Of a DNA stretch of 64,000 bases, positions 26,392 to 35,462 are shown piece after piece. The notes under the pieces are model-generated. The model did no database searches and was not told the origin of the DNA. It saw only the letters and a list, made by a program, of their open reading frames with translations. The position numbers and the translations under genes are program-made. Positions within the stretch are counted from its first letter, which is position 1, and every line of letters starts with the position of its first letter. Source of the DNA: Cellulophaga sp. Hel_I_12 (GTDB lineage Bacteria > Bacteroidota > Bacteroidia > Flavobacteriales > Flavobacteriaceae); NCBI RefSeq assembly GCF_000799565.1, contig NZ_JUHB01000001.1, positions 1 to 64,000 on the forward strand. The letters are read 5' to 3'.

Positions 26392-26403
26392 GTAAAACGT
26401 TTT

Positions 26404-27195
26404 TTATAATTCGGCTTTGTATAGGTTTTCCATATTTTTCAATGGTCTGCGCAATAATTTTTCGGCTTCTTTCTGTCCATTCGCTTTTTGGTCAGAAGTC
26501 AATTTAGTTTCTAATTCTTGTATTTCTTTTACAATCTGTTGTTGTTGAATGTAAGAGAAGTCTTTCTTAAACTCATTGAATATTAAAAACCATTGATAGC
26601 TTTTAAATAAGTCTTTTTCCAATTCTCCACCATCTCTGTACATTTGAGCAAGTTGTAATCTAGTAGAAGTTATGTAACCACTTTTAGTCAAATTTTCAGG
26701 ATTTTCTAACTTTCCAAGTTTAGTTGCCCATTCCAGCATTTTATCCATATTTTTCTCTACTCCCATCCCAGAATAGTAACAATTAACTATATTCCACATG
26801 CAAGTTCCGTCTCCATTTTCAGCACATTCTAGCCCAAAATCAAAAGCTTTTTTATAGTCTTGCTCAACTCCATCTCCATTTCCATATGCCATCATCATTT
26901 GATAAAGTCCATCGTTAAATCCTTGGTCAGCCGATTTAGCAAACCATTCAATTCCTTTTTCTGTATTCGGTTCAACGCCAACTCCAGCACGATAACTGTA
27001 ACCTAGATTATATTGAGCTTCTGCATTTCCTAATTCAGCAGCTTGTTTTAAAATAGGAATAGCTTCTTCAAATTTCTGTTGTTCAATTAATTTTTTTGAC
27101 TGTTCATTTAATTCTTCCGCATTTTGTCCAATTACATTAATGCTTACGAAAGTCAGAATTAGAAACGTTATTTGTTTAATCATTGGTTTTTTCAA
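26404..27195 (-). CDS. Secreted Sel1-like repeat protein, 263 aa
   Basis: Signal peptide MIKQITFLILTFVSINVIGQ (an alternative start is four codons upstream). Mature part with Sel1-type tetratricopeptide repeats: LGNAEAQYNLGYSYRAGVG, WFAKSADQGFNDGLYQMMMA, ENGDGTCMWNIVNCYYSGMG, each about 36 residues. Such repeats mediate protein-protein contacts in the periplasm or at the surface. Partner unknown. Boxes GTTGTAAAAC and GTTTTACAAC. Confidence 0.9.
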   Translation of the reverse strand: MKKPMIKQITFLILTFVSINVIGQNAEELNEQSKKLIEQQKFEEAIPILKQAAELGNAEAQYNLGYSYRAGVGVEPNTEKGIEWFAKSADQGFNDGLYQMMMAYGNGDGVEQDYKKAFDFGLECAENGDGTCMWNIVNCYYSGMGVEKNMDKMLEWATKLGKLENPENLTKSGYITSTRLQLAQMYRDGGELEKDLFKSYQWFLIFNEFKKDFSYIQQQQIVKEIQELETKLTSDQKANGQKEAEKLLRRPLKNMENLYKAEL

Positions 27196-27205
27196 AATGT
27201 TTTAC

Positions 27206-27328
27206 AACGGTTTGTATATGAAAAGTAGCGGATTTTTAAGTACTAACTTTTCGAAAAGCAAGATACTTAATTAAAGACAAAAACGGTTCAGGTTAGCACC
27301 TAAACCGCTATTTTTTATATACGTTGTT
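27206..27328. repeat. attC-like site 27 (family H short, 123 bp)
   Basis: Outer stem GTATATGAAAAGTAGCGG with CCGCTATTTTTTATATAC. Opens the sigma-factor cassette, start box GTTATGTGC. Confidence 0.92.
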
Positions 27329-27347
27329 ATGTGCTGGCTTTTTTTAT

Positions 27348-28013
27348 TCAACCATTTTCCTTTTCAAATTCTTCTATTTCTCTGTAGAATTCAATGGCTT
27401 TTTCAACGGATTTTCCGCCCGAACCTGCTATTAAATTTCTAAACCATTTTTTATTTAAGTTTTCGAGTTTGTGATTTTTATACAACCAAAAGGAAAAGTA
27501 AATAAAACTACCTGTTAGGATTATTTGAAAGATAATATAAGGTAATCCTACGTTTTGTGGAAACCAATTGTCACTCAAATAAAATGTTGTAAAAAAGGGA
27601 AATTGTAAACACATAATTTTGGCGTGGTCAATTATGGAAAGTTGAAGTCTTGATAATTGTTTCTGAATTTCCATTATGCTACCATCGTAATTTATATTTT
27701 TTGTCCAAGCAAGATGTTTAATATAGTCTGCAAACCCTTTTATATTTATCAAAGCGATTGCTGAAACTGAAACAATAAAATAATTACTTGCCGAAGAATA
27801 ATTTGAAATAGCATAAAACAAGGCGTAGCCTAAGATGAGAAGATAAAATACAAAAGCTACTATTCCTGCCGTTTTTAATTTAACCAAGCCGTTTAAAGTA
27901 GATTCTGCCTTTCTGCCAATAGTCTCTTTTAAAAGTAATTTATTAATTGTCAATGTTTTTTCTATTTTGACATTTTGCTCTTTCCAAATATTTATAAGTT
28001 CTATATTTTCCAT
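27348..28013 (-). CDS. Membrane protein encoded with ECF sigma factor, 221 aa
   Basis: Cytoplasmic N-terminus (MENIELINIWKEQNVKIEK), then about four helices (VAFVFYLLILGYALFYAI; YFIVSVSAIALINI; MCLQFPFFTTFYL; IIFQIILTGSFIYFSFWLY) and a C-terminal charged helix (AIEFYREIEEFEKENG). Genes of this kind follow ECF sigma factors in many Bacteroidota, where they may act as anti-sigma-like partners; this is an inference from context. It begins one base after the sigma gene ends. Confidence 0.83.
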   Translation of the reverse strand: MENIELINIWKEQNVKIEKTLTINKLLLKETIGRKAESTLNGLVKLKTAGIVAFVFYLLILGYALFYAISNYSSASNYFIVSVSAIALINIKGFADYIKHLAWTKNINYDGSIMEIQKQLSRLQLSIIDHAKIMCLQFPFFTTFYLSDNWFPQNVGLPYIIFQIILTGSFIYFSFWLYKNHKLENLNKKWFRNLIAGSGGKSVEKAIEFYREIEEFEKENG

Positions 28014-28014
28014 T

Positions 28015-28527
28015 TTATTGAATTTTAAGTTGATTGAATTCCGTTTTTAGTATGCTTTTAATTCTGCCAATTTTTGTTGCAACATTGGTTTCTGTAATTC
28101 CGATGATTTCTGAAATTTCCTTATAACTTTTTTCTTCGAGATATAGCAACATTAGGGCTTTGTTCAAATCATTTAATTCTGAAATTATATGATTCAATAT
28201 TCCCAAGTTGGTTTCTTTTTCATCAGATATTTCTTTGTCGGAAAAATCGAAAATATCTGTTGTAAGCGGGTTTGAAATCCGTTTTCTACTTCTCTCTTTC
28301 CTGTAGAACGATATAGCTACATTCAAGGAAATTCGGTATATCCAAGTTGAATATTTAAATTTTTCGTTGTAGCTGTCAAATGATTTCCACAATTGCAAAA
28401 TAATTTCTTGAACGAGGTCTTTTCTGTCTTCAATATTCAGACAATATGAGTTTGCGACTTTAAATAGAATACCTTTATTGTTCTCAACAATAACAAGAAA
28501 ATTGGCTGTTCTATTTTTGTCCATCAT
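28015..28527 (-). CDS. ECF RNA polymerase sigma factor, 170 aa
   Basis: Two-domain sigma-70 of the ECF type. Region 2: DRKDLVQEIILQLWKSFDSYNEKFKYSTWIYRISLNVAIS (-10 recognition, DLVQE and W-x-x-x-I motifs). Region 4: LNKALMLLYLEEKSYKEISEIIGITETNVATKIGRIK. It would redirect RNA polymerase to its own target promoters, an unusual cargo for a cassette array. Its start overlaps the upstream small lipoprotein gene. Confidence 0.93.
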   Translation of the reverse strand: MMDKNRTANFLVIVENNKGILFKVANSYCLNIEDRKDLVQEIILQLWKSFDSYNEKFKYSTWIYRISLNVAISFYRKERSRKRISNPLTTDIFDFSDKEISDEKETNLGILNHIISELNDLNKALMLLYLEEKSYKEISEIIGITETNVATKIGRIKSILKTEFNQLKIQ

Positions 28528-28702
28528 TCGGTTTGTACGTTTGAGAACCTAATTTTAATACATAGGTTGTACTGTCTGTCTTTATTGGGGCTTTTGGTTT
28601 TGCACTATAATAATTTCTCGTTATTGAAATGCTACAACCTGTTGCGAGTATTGTAAAAGCTGTAACGATAACAATAATTAATCTGATGTTTTTGTGTTCC
28701 AT
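28511..28702 (-). CDS. Small lipoprotein, 63 aa
   Basis: Lipoprotein signal NIRLIIVIVTAFTILATGC (Cys at residue 23), then a 40-residue tail rich in S, T, K and P. It overlaps the sigma factor gene by 17 bases, so the three genes form one operon. The 175 bases upstream (28703-28877) contain no gene and presumably the operon promoter. Confidence 0.72.
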   Translation of the reverse strand: MEHKNIRLIIVIVTAFTILATGCSISITRNYYSAKPKAPIKTDSTTYVLKLGSQTYKPNDGQK

Positions 28703-28877
28703 TTTAGTTAGATTTTATTAAGAAGTATTCGTCTTTTCTTAATTATTCGCACAATGGTTCTCAAAATCACACTTTTTGAAGAAAATTTTTTCAGTCAAGA
28801 ATTCAGCTTAAACTTTTAGTGAAGTTCAGAGAAGAAGATTGATGTTATTCCTGAAGTTTTTTCTTCCGCTTGCACAT

Positions 28878-29064
28878 AACGTTGCGGCTATGATTAGTGC
28901 GGTGCAGAAATCCGACGGATTTCCAACTAGGCACTAAGCAAAAGCAGTTTTTTTTGTTTTAATTTTTTATCTCAAAGCAAAATCAAACTGATTTTGCGGT
29001 CTTTATAAATATACACAAACCATTGAATTAAAAACCAAAGTCCGCATTAATTATAGGTATTGTT
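28878..29064. repeat. attC-like site 28 (family A variant, 187 bp)
   Basis: A-type stem, but its right end reads TATAGGTATTGTT as in family B. Start box GTTACCATAC. Confidence 0.92.
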
Positions 29065-29086
29065 ACCATACGTTTTTATTCGTTTT

Positions 29087-29548
29087 TTATTTTTCGTCTT
29101 CTATTTTTATGACGGTGGTTTTTGCCCATAGGTCTCCCAATCGCTGATTTTTTTCAGAATTTTTAATCGTAATTATTGCAACAAGACCAAAAAAGAACAT
29201 ATCTATAAGGTCAAGAAGGTGTCTTTTAAAGGATTGCCCAAAAGTTGATTTTTGAATTGCATTTTTGTAAATCCGTCCATCAATATGTTCAAGAATTGAA
29301 ATTGGTTTTAATCCAACTAGTCCATTTCCAAAAGTTGCTCCGAAAAGTTGTTCAAGTCCAACCGTCATAAACAGCCAGAAAATCATTGGAATTAAGGCTG
29401 GCGCGCCATTTAATGAATAACCACCTTCGTCATTCGGTTCGCCGAGCGTGTAAGCGAGGAAAAATGTGACAGCATAAATTATAAAATAATCTATAAATCC
29501 AGCTAATACCCGTTTTCCAATATTTGGTTGAGTTTGTATTTGTTCCAT
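29087..29548 (-). CDS. RDD-family membrane protein, 153 aa
   Basis: RDD domain, named for the conserved R-D-D: IGKRVLAGFIDYFIIYAVTFFLAY (R and D present), then helices ALIPMIFWLFMTVGLEQLFGATFGNGLVGLKPI and LLDLIDMFFFGLVAIITI, closing with QRLGDLWAKTTVI. Members are thought to be small transport-like membrane proteins. Boxes GTTACCATAC and GTATGGTAAC. Confidence 0.92.
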   Translation of the reverse strand: MEQIQTQPNIGKRVLAGFIDYFIIYAVTFFLAYTLGEPNDEGGYSLNGAPALIPMIFWLFMTVGLEQLFGATFGNGLVGLKPISILEHIDGRIYKNAIQKSTFGQSFKRHLLDLIDMFFFGLVAIITIKNSEKNQRLGDLWAKTTVIKIEDEK

Positions 29549-29583
29549 TTAGTTTGTTTGATTTTTTTGGGGAAATGTATGGT

Positions 29584-29706
29584 AACGGTTCGTATAACCG
29601 CAGTTACGGATTAATATGCGTTAATTTCCGGTTTAGCACTGACTTTAGCAATTCCGAGTGGATTCGGACGTAGTTGAATCCGCCGTAATTGCGGTTATAC
29701 ATTGTT
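29584..29706. repeat. attC-like site 29 (family G short, 123 bp)
   Basis: Second family G site, close to site 16. Start box GTTGTGTATA. Confidence 0.9.
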
Positions 29707-29721
29707 GTGTATAGTGCTTTT

Positions 29722-30225
29722 TTATTCAATCCAATATTCTTTATAGACTTTCAAGATTTCCCCATTCTCAAAAAAGAACAAATATGCTGTTCCGTTCGAA
29801 CCTTCTTTTCCAACTCTGTTTGTTGTTATATCAATCAGTAAGTTGTCTTTATCGAGTTTTGAAAATTCAACGTTGGGTTTTCTTTTTTTATTCACGCAAT
29901 CTAATTTCAAGTCTTTTATTTCACGTTTGGTGTTTTCCAGTTTTTTGGAAATCGGATATGTTTTTGTTTTGTCAAATTCAAAGACTTTCTCTTTTTCAAT
30001 GTCAAGTTGATAAGCAACATATTCTGTCGAAAAATACATTCCGTAATTCCATCCGTTTCCAATTTTAGAGTCGAATCTAAAATTCCGAGTTTTTAATTCT
30101 TTGTCAGCTTTAATATATTCCATTGCCAATTGAATTTGCCCACATAATTCTTCATCCGAATTTACTTCAAATATTTGTCCATAAATGGAAGTCGTAAATA
30201 ATAAAAGAAGCAATATTTTTTTCAT
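29722..30225 (-). CDS. Unknown secreted protein, 167 aa
   Basis: Signal peptide MKKILLLLLFTTSIYG, cleaved before QIFEVNSDEE. I use the ATG at 30225; a longer frame starts in the end box. Mature part about 150 residues, with no recognised family; its two Cys residues may pair. Boxes GTTGTGTATA and TATACACAAC. Confidence 0.8.
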   Translation of the reverse strand: MKKILLLLLFTTSIYGQIFEVNSDEELCGQIQLAMEYIKADKELKTRNFRFDSKIGNGWNYGMYFSTEYVAYQLDIEKEKVFEFDKTKTYPISKKLENTKREIKDLKLDCVNKKRKPNVEFSKLDKDNLLIDITTNRVGKEGSNGTAYLFFFENGEILKVYKEYWIE

Positions 30226-30252
30226 TCGAAACGGTTTTTCCGCATTATACAC

Positions 30253-30440
30253 AACGCTCGGGCTATGATTAGTGCGGTACAGAAATCCGACGGATTTCCA
30301 ACTACGCCCTAAGCAAAATCAGTTTGTTATGTTTTAATTTTTTTTCTCAAAAGCAAAATCAAACTGATTTTGCGGTCATTATAAATATAAACAAACCTTT
30401 GTTCAAAACACCAAAGTCCGCATTAATTATAGCCGTTGTT
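30253..30440. repeat. attC-like site 30 (family A, 188 bp)
   Basis: Start box GTTACCTGTA. Confidence 0.93.
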
Positions 30441-30451
30441 ACCTGTAGTTT

Positions 30452-31288
30452 TTATTCCGAAATATTTTTCAATAATTCTGCTATGGTTGGTTCAATTTCT
30501 CCGACGAATTTTAGTTTAGATGCTTTTTTGTTTGTTAGCATTTGATAAAAAACACAAGCATTTAGAAATGCTCCATATTTGTTAGGATGAATATTGTCCT
30601 CATAAACATTGATATTTGGATATTCAGTCAATATTTCATAAACCTTATTCCCATTCTCAGATGTTATGAGTCCATATTTTTCAGCCACTGAATCATATGA
30701 TTCATTGATTAATTCAATTTCTTGTTCTAAGCTCTTTATTTCTGGTGAACAATACTTATCATTTTCTAATGAATGATTAATCGACGATTTGGAATAACAG
30801 TATTGTTTTGGGTATTCCTCTTTTGAAGGCCAAGTTTTAAATAAAATAAACTTGCAATCTTTATTTGAAATTCGATTCTTTATTCCTGCAATTGCAGTTT
30901 CTACTTTATATTCTTTAGCCTCTGGAATTAAAAGTCTAACAGTCCCTTCTTGAAGAATTAAAATATCCCAATCCTTTTCGGACAACTTAATTTCCGTTTC
31001 GGTTTTTTCTCCTTCTTTTTTTTGCCGAGTATTAATTCCATTCTCAGTTCGTGATTCAATTATGTCGTTCAAATGCCCATATAACGGCATACCAGGGAAT
31101 GTACTATGCTCAATGTTAAAATTCGAGTTAGTCTCATTCACCATTTTTTGTAAAGTTTCAGGCATATCATGGTAATAGGTTAAACTATTGCCAATGAATA
31201 GAACATTAATTTTTTCTGTTGCTTTTATGTCTTGAGATTTACAATTAACAGAAACAAGTATTAAAAGTATTAGCAGAATCTTTTTCAT
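30452..31288 (-). CDS. SGNH/GDSL-type hydrolase, lipoprotein
   Basis: 278 residues. Lipoprotein signal MKKILLILLILVSVNC (Cys at 16). The SGNH hydrolase fold begins with INVLFIGNSLTYYHDMPETL: block I GNSLT with catalytic Ser. Further blocks are DWDILILQEGTVR and the C-terminal NINVYEDNIHPNKYGAFLNACVFYQML, which supplies the Asp-x-x-His dyad (DNIHPN). It probably deacylates a carbohydrate or lipid in the periplasm. Boxes GTTACCTGTA and TACAGGTAAC. Confidence 0.9.
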   Translation of the reverse strand: MKKILLILLILVSVNCKSQDIKATEKINVLFIGNSLTYYHDMPETLQKMVNETNSNFNIEHSTFPGMPLYGHLNDIIESRTENGINTRQKKEGEKTETEIKLSEKDWDILILQEGTVRLLIPEAKEYKVETAIAGIKNRISNKDCKFILFKTWPSKEEYPKQYCYSKSSINHSLENDKYCSPEIKSLEQEIELINESYDSVAEKYGLITSENGNKVYEILTEYPNINVYEDNIHPNKYGAFLNACVFYQMLTNKKASKLKFVGEIEPTIAELLKNISE

Positions 31289-31299
31289 AAATTACAGGT

Positions 31300-31487
31300 A
31301 ACGTTTGGGCTATGATTAGTGCGGTGCAGAAATCCGACGGATTTCCAACCAAGCACTAAGCAAAAGCAGTTTTTTTTGTTTTAAATTTTTTATCTCAAAG
31401 CAAAATCAAACTGATTTTGCGGACTTTATAAATATACACAAAGCACAGAATTAAACACCAAGGCCCGCATTAATTATAGCCGTTGTT
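31300..31487. repeat. attC-like site 31 (family A, 188 bp)
   Basis: As far as I can read by eye it is identical to site 4, and the cassette that follows is also the same. Start box GTTAGCAAAA. Confidence 0.93.
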
Positions 31488-31785
31488 AGCAAAAGTATAT
31501 TTTTTCTGCGTTCAGATTCACTGCTCAGTTTTTCCGTTCAGTTTTTCAATTCCGACTGCGTAAAGTTTGCGTTTTGCTTTTCAATTCCAATTACACAAAG
31601 TTTGTAAATTCTGTCTGCGTAATCTTTGCGCTTTGCTTTTCAATTCCAACTACACAAAGTTTGTAAATTCTGTCTGCGTAATCTTTTCGTTTTGCTTTTT
31701 TAATTCCGTCTTTTTTCTCCTTAAAAGACTCCGTTTAGCCAGCTCGATTTAAGTTCAGTTTTTGCTGTCTTTGGATATTTTTGCT
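31488..31785. other. Gene-less cassette, copy 3 (about 300 bp)
   Basis: Same as copy 1 at 4434, including both 65-bp tandem units. Site plus cassette are repeated as a unit; the right-hand neighbours differ (AACGTTTCAGC there, AACGCTTCAGC here). Confidence 0.82.
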
Positions 31786-31973
31786 AACGCTTCAGCTATG
31801 AGTAGTGCGGAGGCAAGGAAACCTTTTTGTTTCCGTCTTCGCACGTAGCAAAAGCTTTTTGTTTTGATTTATATTTTTTCGCCAGAGCAAAATCCAAAAG
31901 ATTTTGCGGACATAGTAAATATACGCTTACTTTAGATTATTCACCAAACCCCGCATTACTTATAGCTATTGTT
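31786..31973. repeat. attC-like site 32 (family B, 188 bp)
   Basis: Start box GTTGCCCACA. Confidence 0.93.
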
Positions 31974-31989
31974 GCCCACAGTTTTTATT

Positions 31990-32574
31990 TTAGCTTATCC
32001 ATTCAAATTCCGTTTTCGTAATTGTCCATTTGCCATTTTCCAATTGATAAGTCCGAGTTTCTCCTCCACCACATTTTCCTCCACACATTGAGCCAATTAT
32101 TATAAGTGCTTTGTCAAATTTTTCATTAAAAATTGGTTTGCTTATTGAGATATAACCATTTACACAATTTGATTCCACCCAAGGCCAGAATAGATAATTT
32201 CCATTTTCTGCTTTTTCCGCAAATTCTTTAAACTCAGTTACTGTAATAATTTGTTTTCCAAAAGCCATGTCTTTTGTTATTCGATAATTATGAAATAATT
32301 CCAGTTGCGTTTTTAAGTGCGAGTCTTTTTTTATTTCTAATTCCGTTTTGATAAAATTATTAAGGTCAGTTGTAAATATGGTATGAAGAAATCTATTGTT
32401 TTCGCTTATACAACTAGAATCCATATACAGGTCAGTTGAGTCATTGATTATTAGTGTCAGAAGTTCGGTAGTTTTCTCCTTATCCAAATTCCTATAATCA
32501 ATTTTAGGGTTTTCTTTACATCCAAAATGTAACAGAAAAACCAAAAGTAATATGTAAGCTAACTTCTTTTTCAA
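31990..32574 (-). CDS. Unknown lipoprotein, 194 aa
   Basis: TTG start at 32574 gives MKKKLAYILLLVFLLHFGC, a lipoprotein signal with Cys at 19; the longer upstream frame is encoded by the neighbouring site. The C-terminal part contains MCGGKCGGGETRTYQL, a Cys- and Gly-rich turn that could bind metal or form disulphides. No family recognised. Boxes GTTGCCCACA and TGTGGGCAAC. Confidence 0.8.
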   Translation of the reverse strand: MKKKLAYILLLVFLLHFGCKENPKIDYRNLDKEKTTELLTLIINDSTDLYMDSSCISENNRFLHTIFTTDLNNFIKTELEIKKDSHLKTQLELFHNYRITKDMAFGKQIITVTEFKEFAEKAENGNYLFWPWVESNCVNGYISISKPIFNEKFDKALIIIGSMCGGKCGGGETRTYQLENGKWTITKTEFEWIS

Positions 32575-32583
32575 ATTGTGGGC

Positions 32584-32769
32584 AACGTTTGGGCTATGAT
32601 TAGTGCGGTGCAGAAATCCGACGGATTTCCAACTACGCACTAAGCAAAAGCAGTTTTTTTGTTTTAATTTTTTATCTCAAAGCAAAATCAAACTGATTTT
32701 GCGGTCATTATAAATATACACAAACCACTTAATTATACCCCAAAGACCGCATTAATTATAGCCGTTGTT
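32584..32769. repeat. attC-like site 33 (family A, 186 bp)
   Basis: Start box GTTGTGTTTTC, an unusually T-rich box. Confidence 0.93.
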
Positions 32770-32784
32770 GTGTTTTCGTTATTT

Positions 32785-33153
32785 TTAGTCCTCAATTTTA
32801 TTTCCATTTTTGTCATATCCAGGCGGCCAAACGTCATATTTATTTTTGAATTCTGACGGAGTTGTAGGCTCACCCATATTCCCAAAAAATTTGGGTTTAT
32901 TTTTTACTTCAATCAAACTTTTCCAAGTTTCATCATCCATTGATTTAATTCCGAAAGAAGCTAATTTTTCAGACTTAGAGTAATTTAAGCTATCTACTTT
33001 TTTGTTAATCCTCACTTTTTGTTCTGTCGTTAATTTTATCGCAATTTGTTTCCACAAATCAGAAATCGGATTTCTAATATTCAATACAGCTAGTTTTTCC
33101 ACCTCCAGTGCGGTCAAGTTTTTAGGAAATTCATCCGGATTAAATTCATTCAT
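32785..33153 (-). CDS. Unknown small cytoplasmic protein, 122 aa
   Basis: No signal or membrane helix. The N-terminal half is helical ([37 protein letters not shown]); the C-terminal end is PWPP-like and extended ([17 protein letters not shown]). No family recognised. Boxes GTTGTGTTTTC and GAAACACAAC. Confidence 0.78.
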   Translation of the reverse strand: MNEFNPDEFPKNLTALEVEKLAVLNIRNPISDLWKQIAIKLTTEQKVRINKKVDSLNYSKSEKLASFGIKSMDDETWKSLIEVKNKPKFFGNMGEPTTPSEFKNKYDVWPPGYDKNGNKIED

Positions 33154-33192
33154 TAAATTGAAATTTTAGGAGTGAGTTATCAAATGAAACAC

Positions 33193-33380
33193 AACGCTTC
33201 AGCTATGAGTAGTGCGGAGGGAAGGAAACCTTTTTGTTTCCATCTTCGCACGTAGCAAAAGCTTTTTGTTTTGATTTATATTTTTTCGCCAGAGCAAAAT
33301 CGAAAAGATTTTGCGGACATAGTAAATATACGCTTACTTTAAATTAAACAACAAACCCCGCATTACTTATAGGTATTGTT
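33193..33380. repeat. attC-like site 34 (family B, 188 bp)
   Basis: Start box GTTGTAAAC. Confidence 0.93.
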
Positions 33381-33391
33381 GTAAACAGTAT

Positions 33392-33772
33392 TTATTTGTC
33401 CACTTTTACAAATCCCAAAATATTATCAATTAAAGGACTCGTTGCGTGAACTTTATATCCGCCAGAATCAGTACTAATTATTTTTACGTTTATTTTTTGT
33501 CCAATCATATGACTAGCGTCTTCAGGGTAATTTAATATTTTAGTATAAGTCATTACGTATTCGCAATCCGACTTCCATTTAATTGACGAATAGACCTCTA
33601 CTTTAGTTATTGGATTAATTTCTATTTGAGTTGAGTCAGTTCGAATAACCAATTCCGGCCTATTTTCTAGTACATAATTAAATTCTCCGGTCCTATAGTC
33701 CAAACATTTTTTTTCCTGTGCTTTACAGCTAAAGCAACATATTATAAACACTAAATAAATCCAGTTTTTCAT
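33392..33772 (-). CDS. Lipoprotein related to the one at 46673, 126 aa
   Basis: ATG at 33772 gives MKNWIYLVFIICCFSC (Cys at 16). The mature part shares the order CLDYRTGEFNY, VYSSIKWKSDCEYVMTYTKI and MIGQKINVKII with the protein at 46673 (FKTGIYEY, IYYIKWISDCHYVLTYKKM, LIGKEIDVEII), so the two are paralogues on unrelated cassettes. Function unknown. The frame is open upstream through the site but that part is site sequence. Confidence 0.82.
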   Translation of the reverse strand: MKNWIYLVFIICCFSCKAQEKKCLDYRTGEFNYVLENRPELVIRTDSTQIEINPITKVEVYSSIKWKSDCEYVMTYTKILNYPEDASHMIGQKINVKIISTDSGGYKVHATSPLIDNILGFVKVDK

Positions 33773-33781
33773 ATTGTTTAC

Positions 33782-33968
33782 AACGTTTAAGCTATGAACA
33801 GTACGGGAGCAAACTAGCGTTTGCTTTCCGCCACACACATAGCGAAATCTTTGTGTTTTGTTTTTACTTTTTTTGTCAAAAGCGAAATCCCAAAGATTTC
33901 GCGACCTTATAAAAATACGTAAACCTTAGCTTTTAAGACCTTAGCCCGTATTGTTTATAGGTGTTGTT
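33782..33968. repeat. attC-like site 35 (family E, 187 bp)
   Basis: Inner hairpin GCGAAATC/GATTTCGC with upstream GCGAAATC: the G.C version of the covarying pair. Start box GTTGTAAAAC. Confidence 0.93.
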
Positions 33969-33978
33969 GTAAAACGTT

Positions 33979-34488
33979 TTATTCATCCCGTAATTGATTC
34001 AGAATGTTCATTAAATTTTCTTTGAATTCCTTCATTTTTTTTACTTGCATAAAATGGATAAAAGCCAAAAAGGCTATAGAAAAAGGAATAAATAAAATTA
34101 ACAGGGGATATGCTTCAGTAATAATAATTGTAATGAAAATTATTAAAAAGAACAGATGAGCAAAGATTTTTCCAAAACCATTAAATTCATCATTTCCGTT
34201 GATTTCGATTTTTATGTTCGTTCTGTCTTTATCTCCAAAAATTTTTCCATTTGCATTGGCAGGAGACATATTCGGATTCATAAACTTTCTTTTTTTTCTT
34301 AATATAAATTCAGTTGAATCTATCTTTCCTAAATATGTTTTTTCCGTACTAAAAAATTCGTCTGAGAAATATCCTCTATCATTCTCAATATATTTTTGAA
34401 ATCGATTAGTAAAAGTGTCATTTCCGAAATCAAAATCTACCAGAATTATCTCTTTTGGATAAAAATATTCTATAAGATTAAATCCCAT
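33979..34488 (-). CDS. Unknown two-helix membrane protein, 169 aa
   Basis: Soluble N-terminal domain of about 100 residues, then two adjacent helices (IFAHLFFLIIFITIIIT; LLILFIPFSIAFLAFIHF) and a charged helix at the end (KMKEFKENLMNILNQLRDE). Topology suggests the domain faces the cytoplasm. No family. Boxes GTTGTAAAAC and GTTTTACAAC. Confidence 0.8.
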   Translation of the reverse strand: MGFNLIEYFYPKEIILVDFDFGNDTFTNRFQKYIENDRGYFSDEFFSTEKTYLGKIDSTEFILRKKRKFMNPNMSPANANGKIFGDKDRTNIKIEINGNDEFNGFGKIFAHLFFLIIFITIIITEAYPLLILFIPFSIAFLAFIHFMQVKKMKEFKENLMNILNQLRDE

Positions 34489-34504
34489 ATTGGAAATGTT
34501 TTAC

Positions 34505-34693
34505 AACGGTCTAAGCTATGAACAGTACGGGAGAAAACTATCGTTTGCATTCCGCGACGCACATAGCGAAATCTTTTTGTTTTGTTTTTTCTTTTTTGGT
34601 GTCAAAAGCGAAATCCCAAAGATTTCGCGACCTCATAAATATACACAGACCTTTCGTTTAAGCCCGAAACCCGTATTGTTTATAGGTGTTGTT
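34505..34693. repeat. attC-like site 36 (family E, 189 bp)
   Basis: Nearly the same as site 39, which precedes the second copy of the next gene (they differ at a few positions, e.g. GGTCTAAG versus GGTCTGAG). Start box GTTGTACGC. Confidence 0.93.
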
Positions 34694-34724
34694 GTACGCT
34701 GGCATTTCCGTCCGAGTGTATTAT

Positions 34725-35201
34725 TTACTTACTTTTTAATTTTTCCGCTATCTCGTCATAATATTCCTGCGTTACTACTTCAGTCCAAGAAGTTGGTTGT
34801 CCACCACCATATAAAGCCAAATACGTTACATCACTAAACTTGGTAGATGAATGCCAATGTTCGATGTCTTTTTCACATTTAATTACATCTCCTTCTTTCA
34901 AAATAACAGGCTCATTTCCTCTCTCCTGATAATAGGCTTCTCCATCTACAATTATTAAGACTTGCGCCGTTCCATGTTTATGCCAGTCCAAGGTTGAGTT
35001 TGCTTTAAAAGTTGCTTTTGTAATGTTATAACCCAATTCCTCATCATCGTGAATAATTGCATTCAACCAAGCTTCTCCGATATAATGAGTATTTGGCGCT
35101 TTTGTTCCATCTGTTAGATATGAGGATATCTTGTAATCTGAATTTTGGGAAAATACGGATACAGAGGTTAAAACTAATAGGAGGAAAATTGATTTTTTCA
35201 T
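34725..35201 (-). CDS. Secreted cupin-domain protein, 158 aa (copy 1)
   Basis: Signal peptide MKKSIFLLLVLTSVSVFS. The cupin domain spans about residues 60-135: WHKHGTAQVLIIVDGEAYYQERG (motif 1 with His-x-His and later G) and KCEKDIEHWHSS (motif 2 with metal-binding His). It probably binds a metal ion in the periplasm; reaction unknown. Copy 2 at 36983 differs by a silent change near 35111. Boxes GTTGTACGC and GCGTACAAC. Confidence 0.9.
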   Translation of the reverse strand: MKKSIFLLLVLTSVSVFSQNSDYKISSYLTDGTKAPNTHYIGEAWLNAIIHDDEELGYNITKATFKANSTLDWHKHGTAQVLIIVDGEAYYQERGNEPVILKEGDVIKCEKDIEHWHSSTKFSDVTYLALYGGGQPTSWTEVVTQEYYDEIAEKLKSK

Positions 35202-35253
35202 TTTCTTGATATTTAAATATTTCTTGTTTGTTCCGATTTTCATGCTTGCGTAC

Positions 35254-35441
35254 AACGTTTGGGCTATGATTAGTGCGGGGCAGAAATCCGACGGATTTCC
35301 AACTAAGCACTAAGCAAAAGCAGTTTTTTTTGTTTTAATTTTTAGCTTTCAAAGCAAAATCAAACTGATTTTGCGCACTTTATAAATATACTCAAAGCAC
35401 TGAACTAAACACCAAAGCCCGCATTAATTATAGCCGTTGTT
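35254..35441. repeat. attC-like site 37 (family A, 188 bp)
   Basis: Same as site 12 over its full length as read by eye. Start box GTTGGGCACA. Confidence 0.94.
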
Positions 35442-35462
35442 GGGCACAGGTTTTTTATTTGT

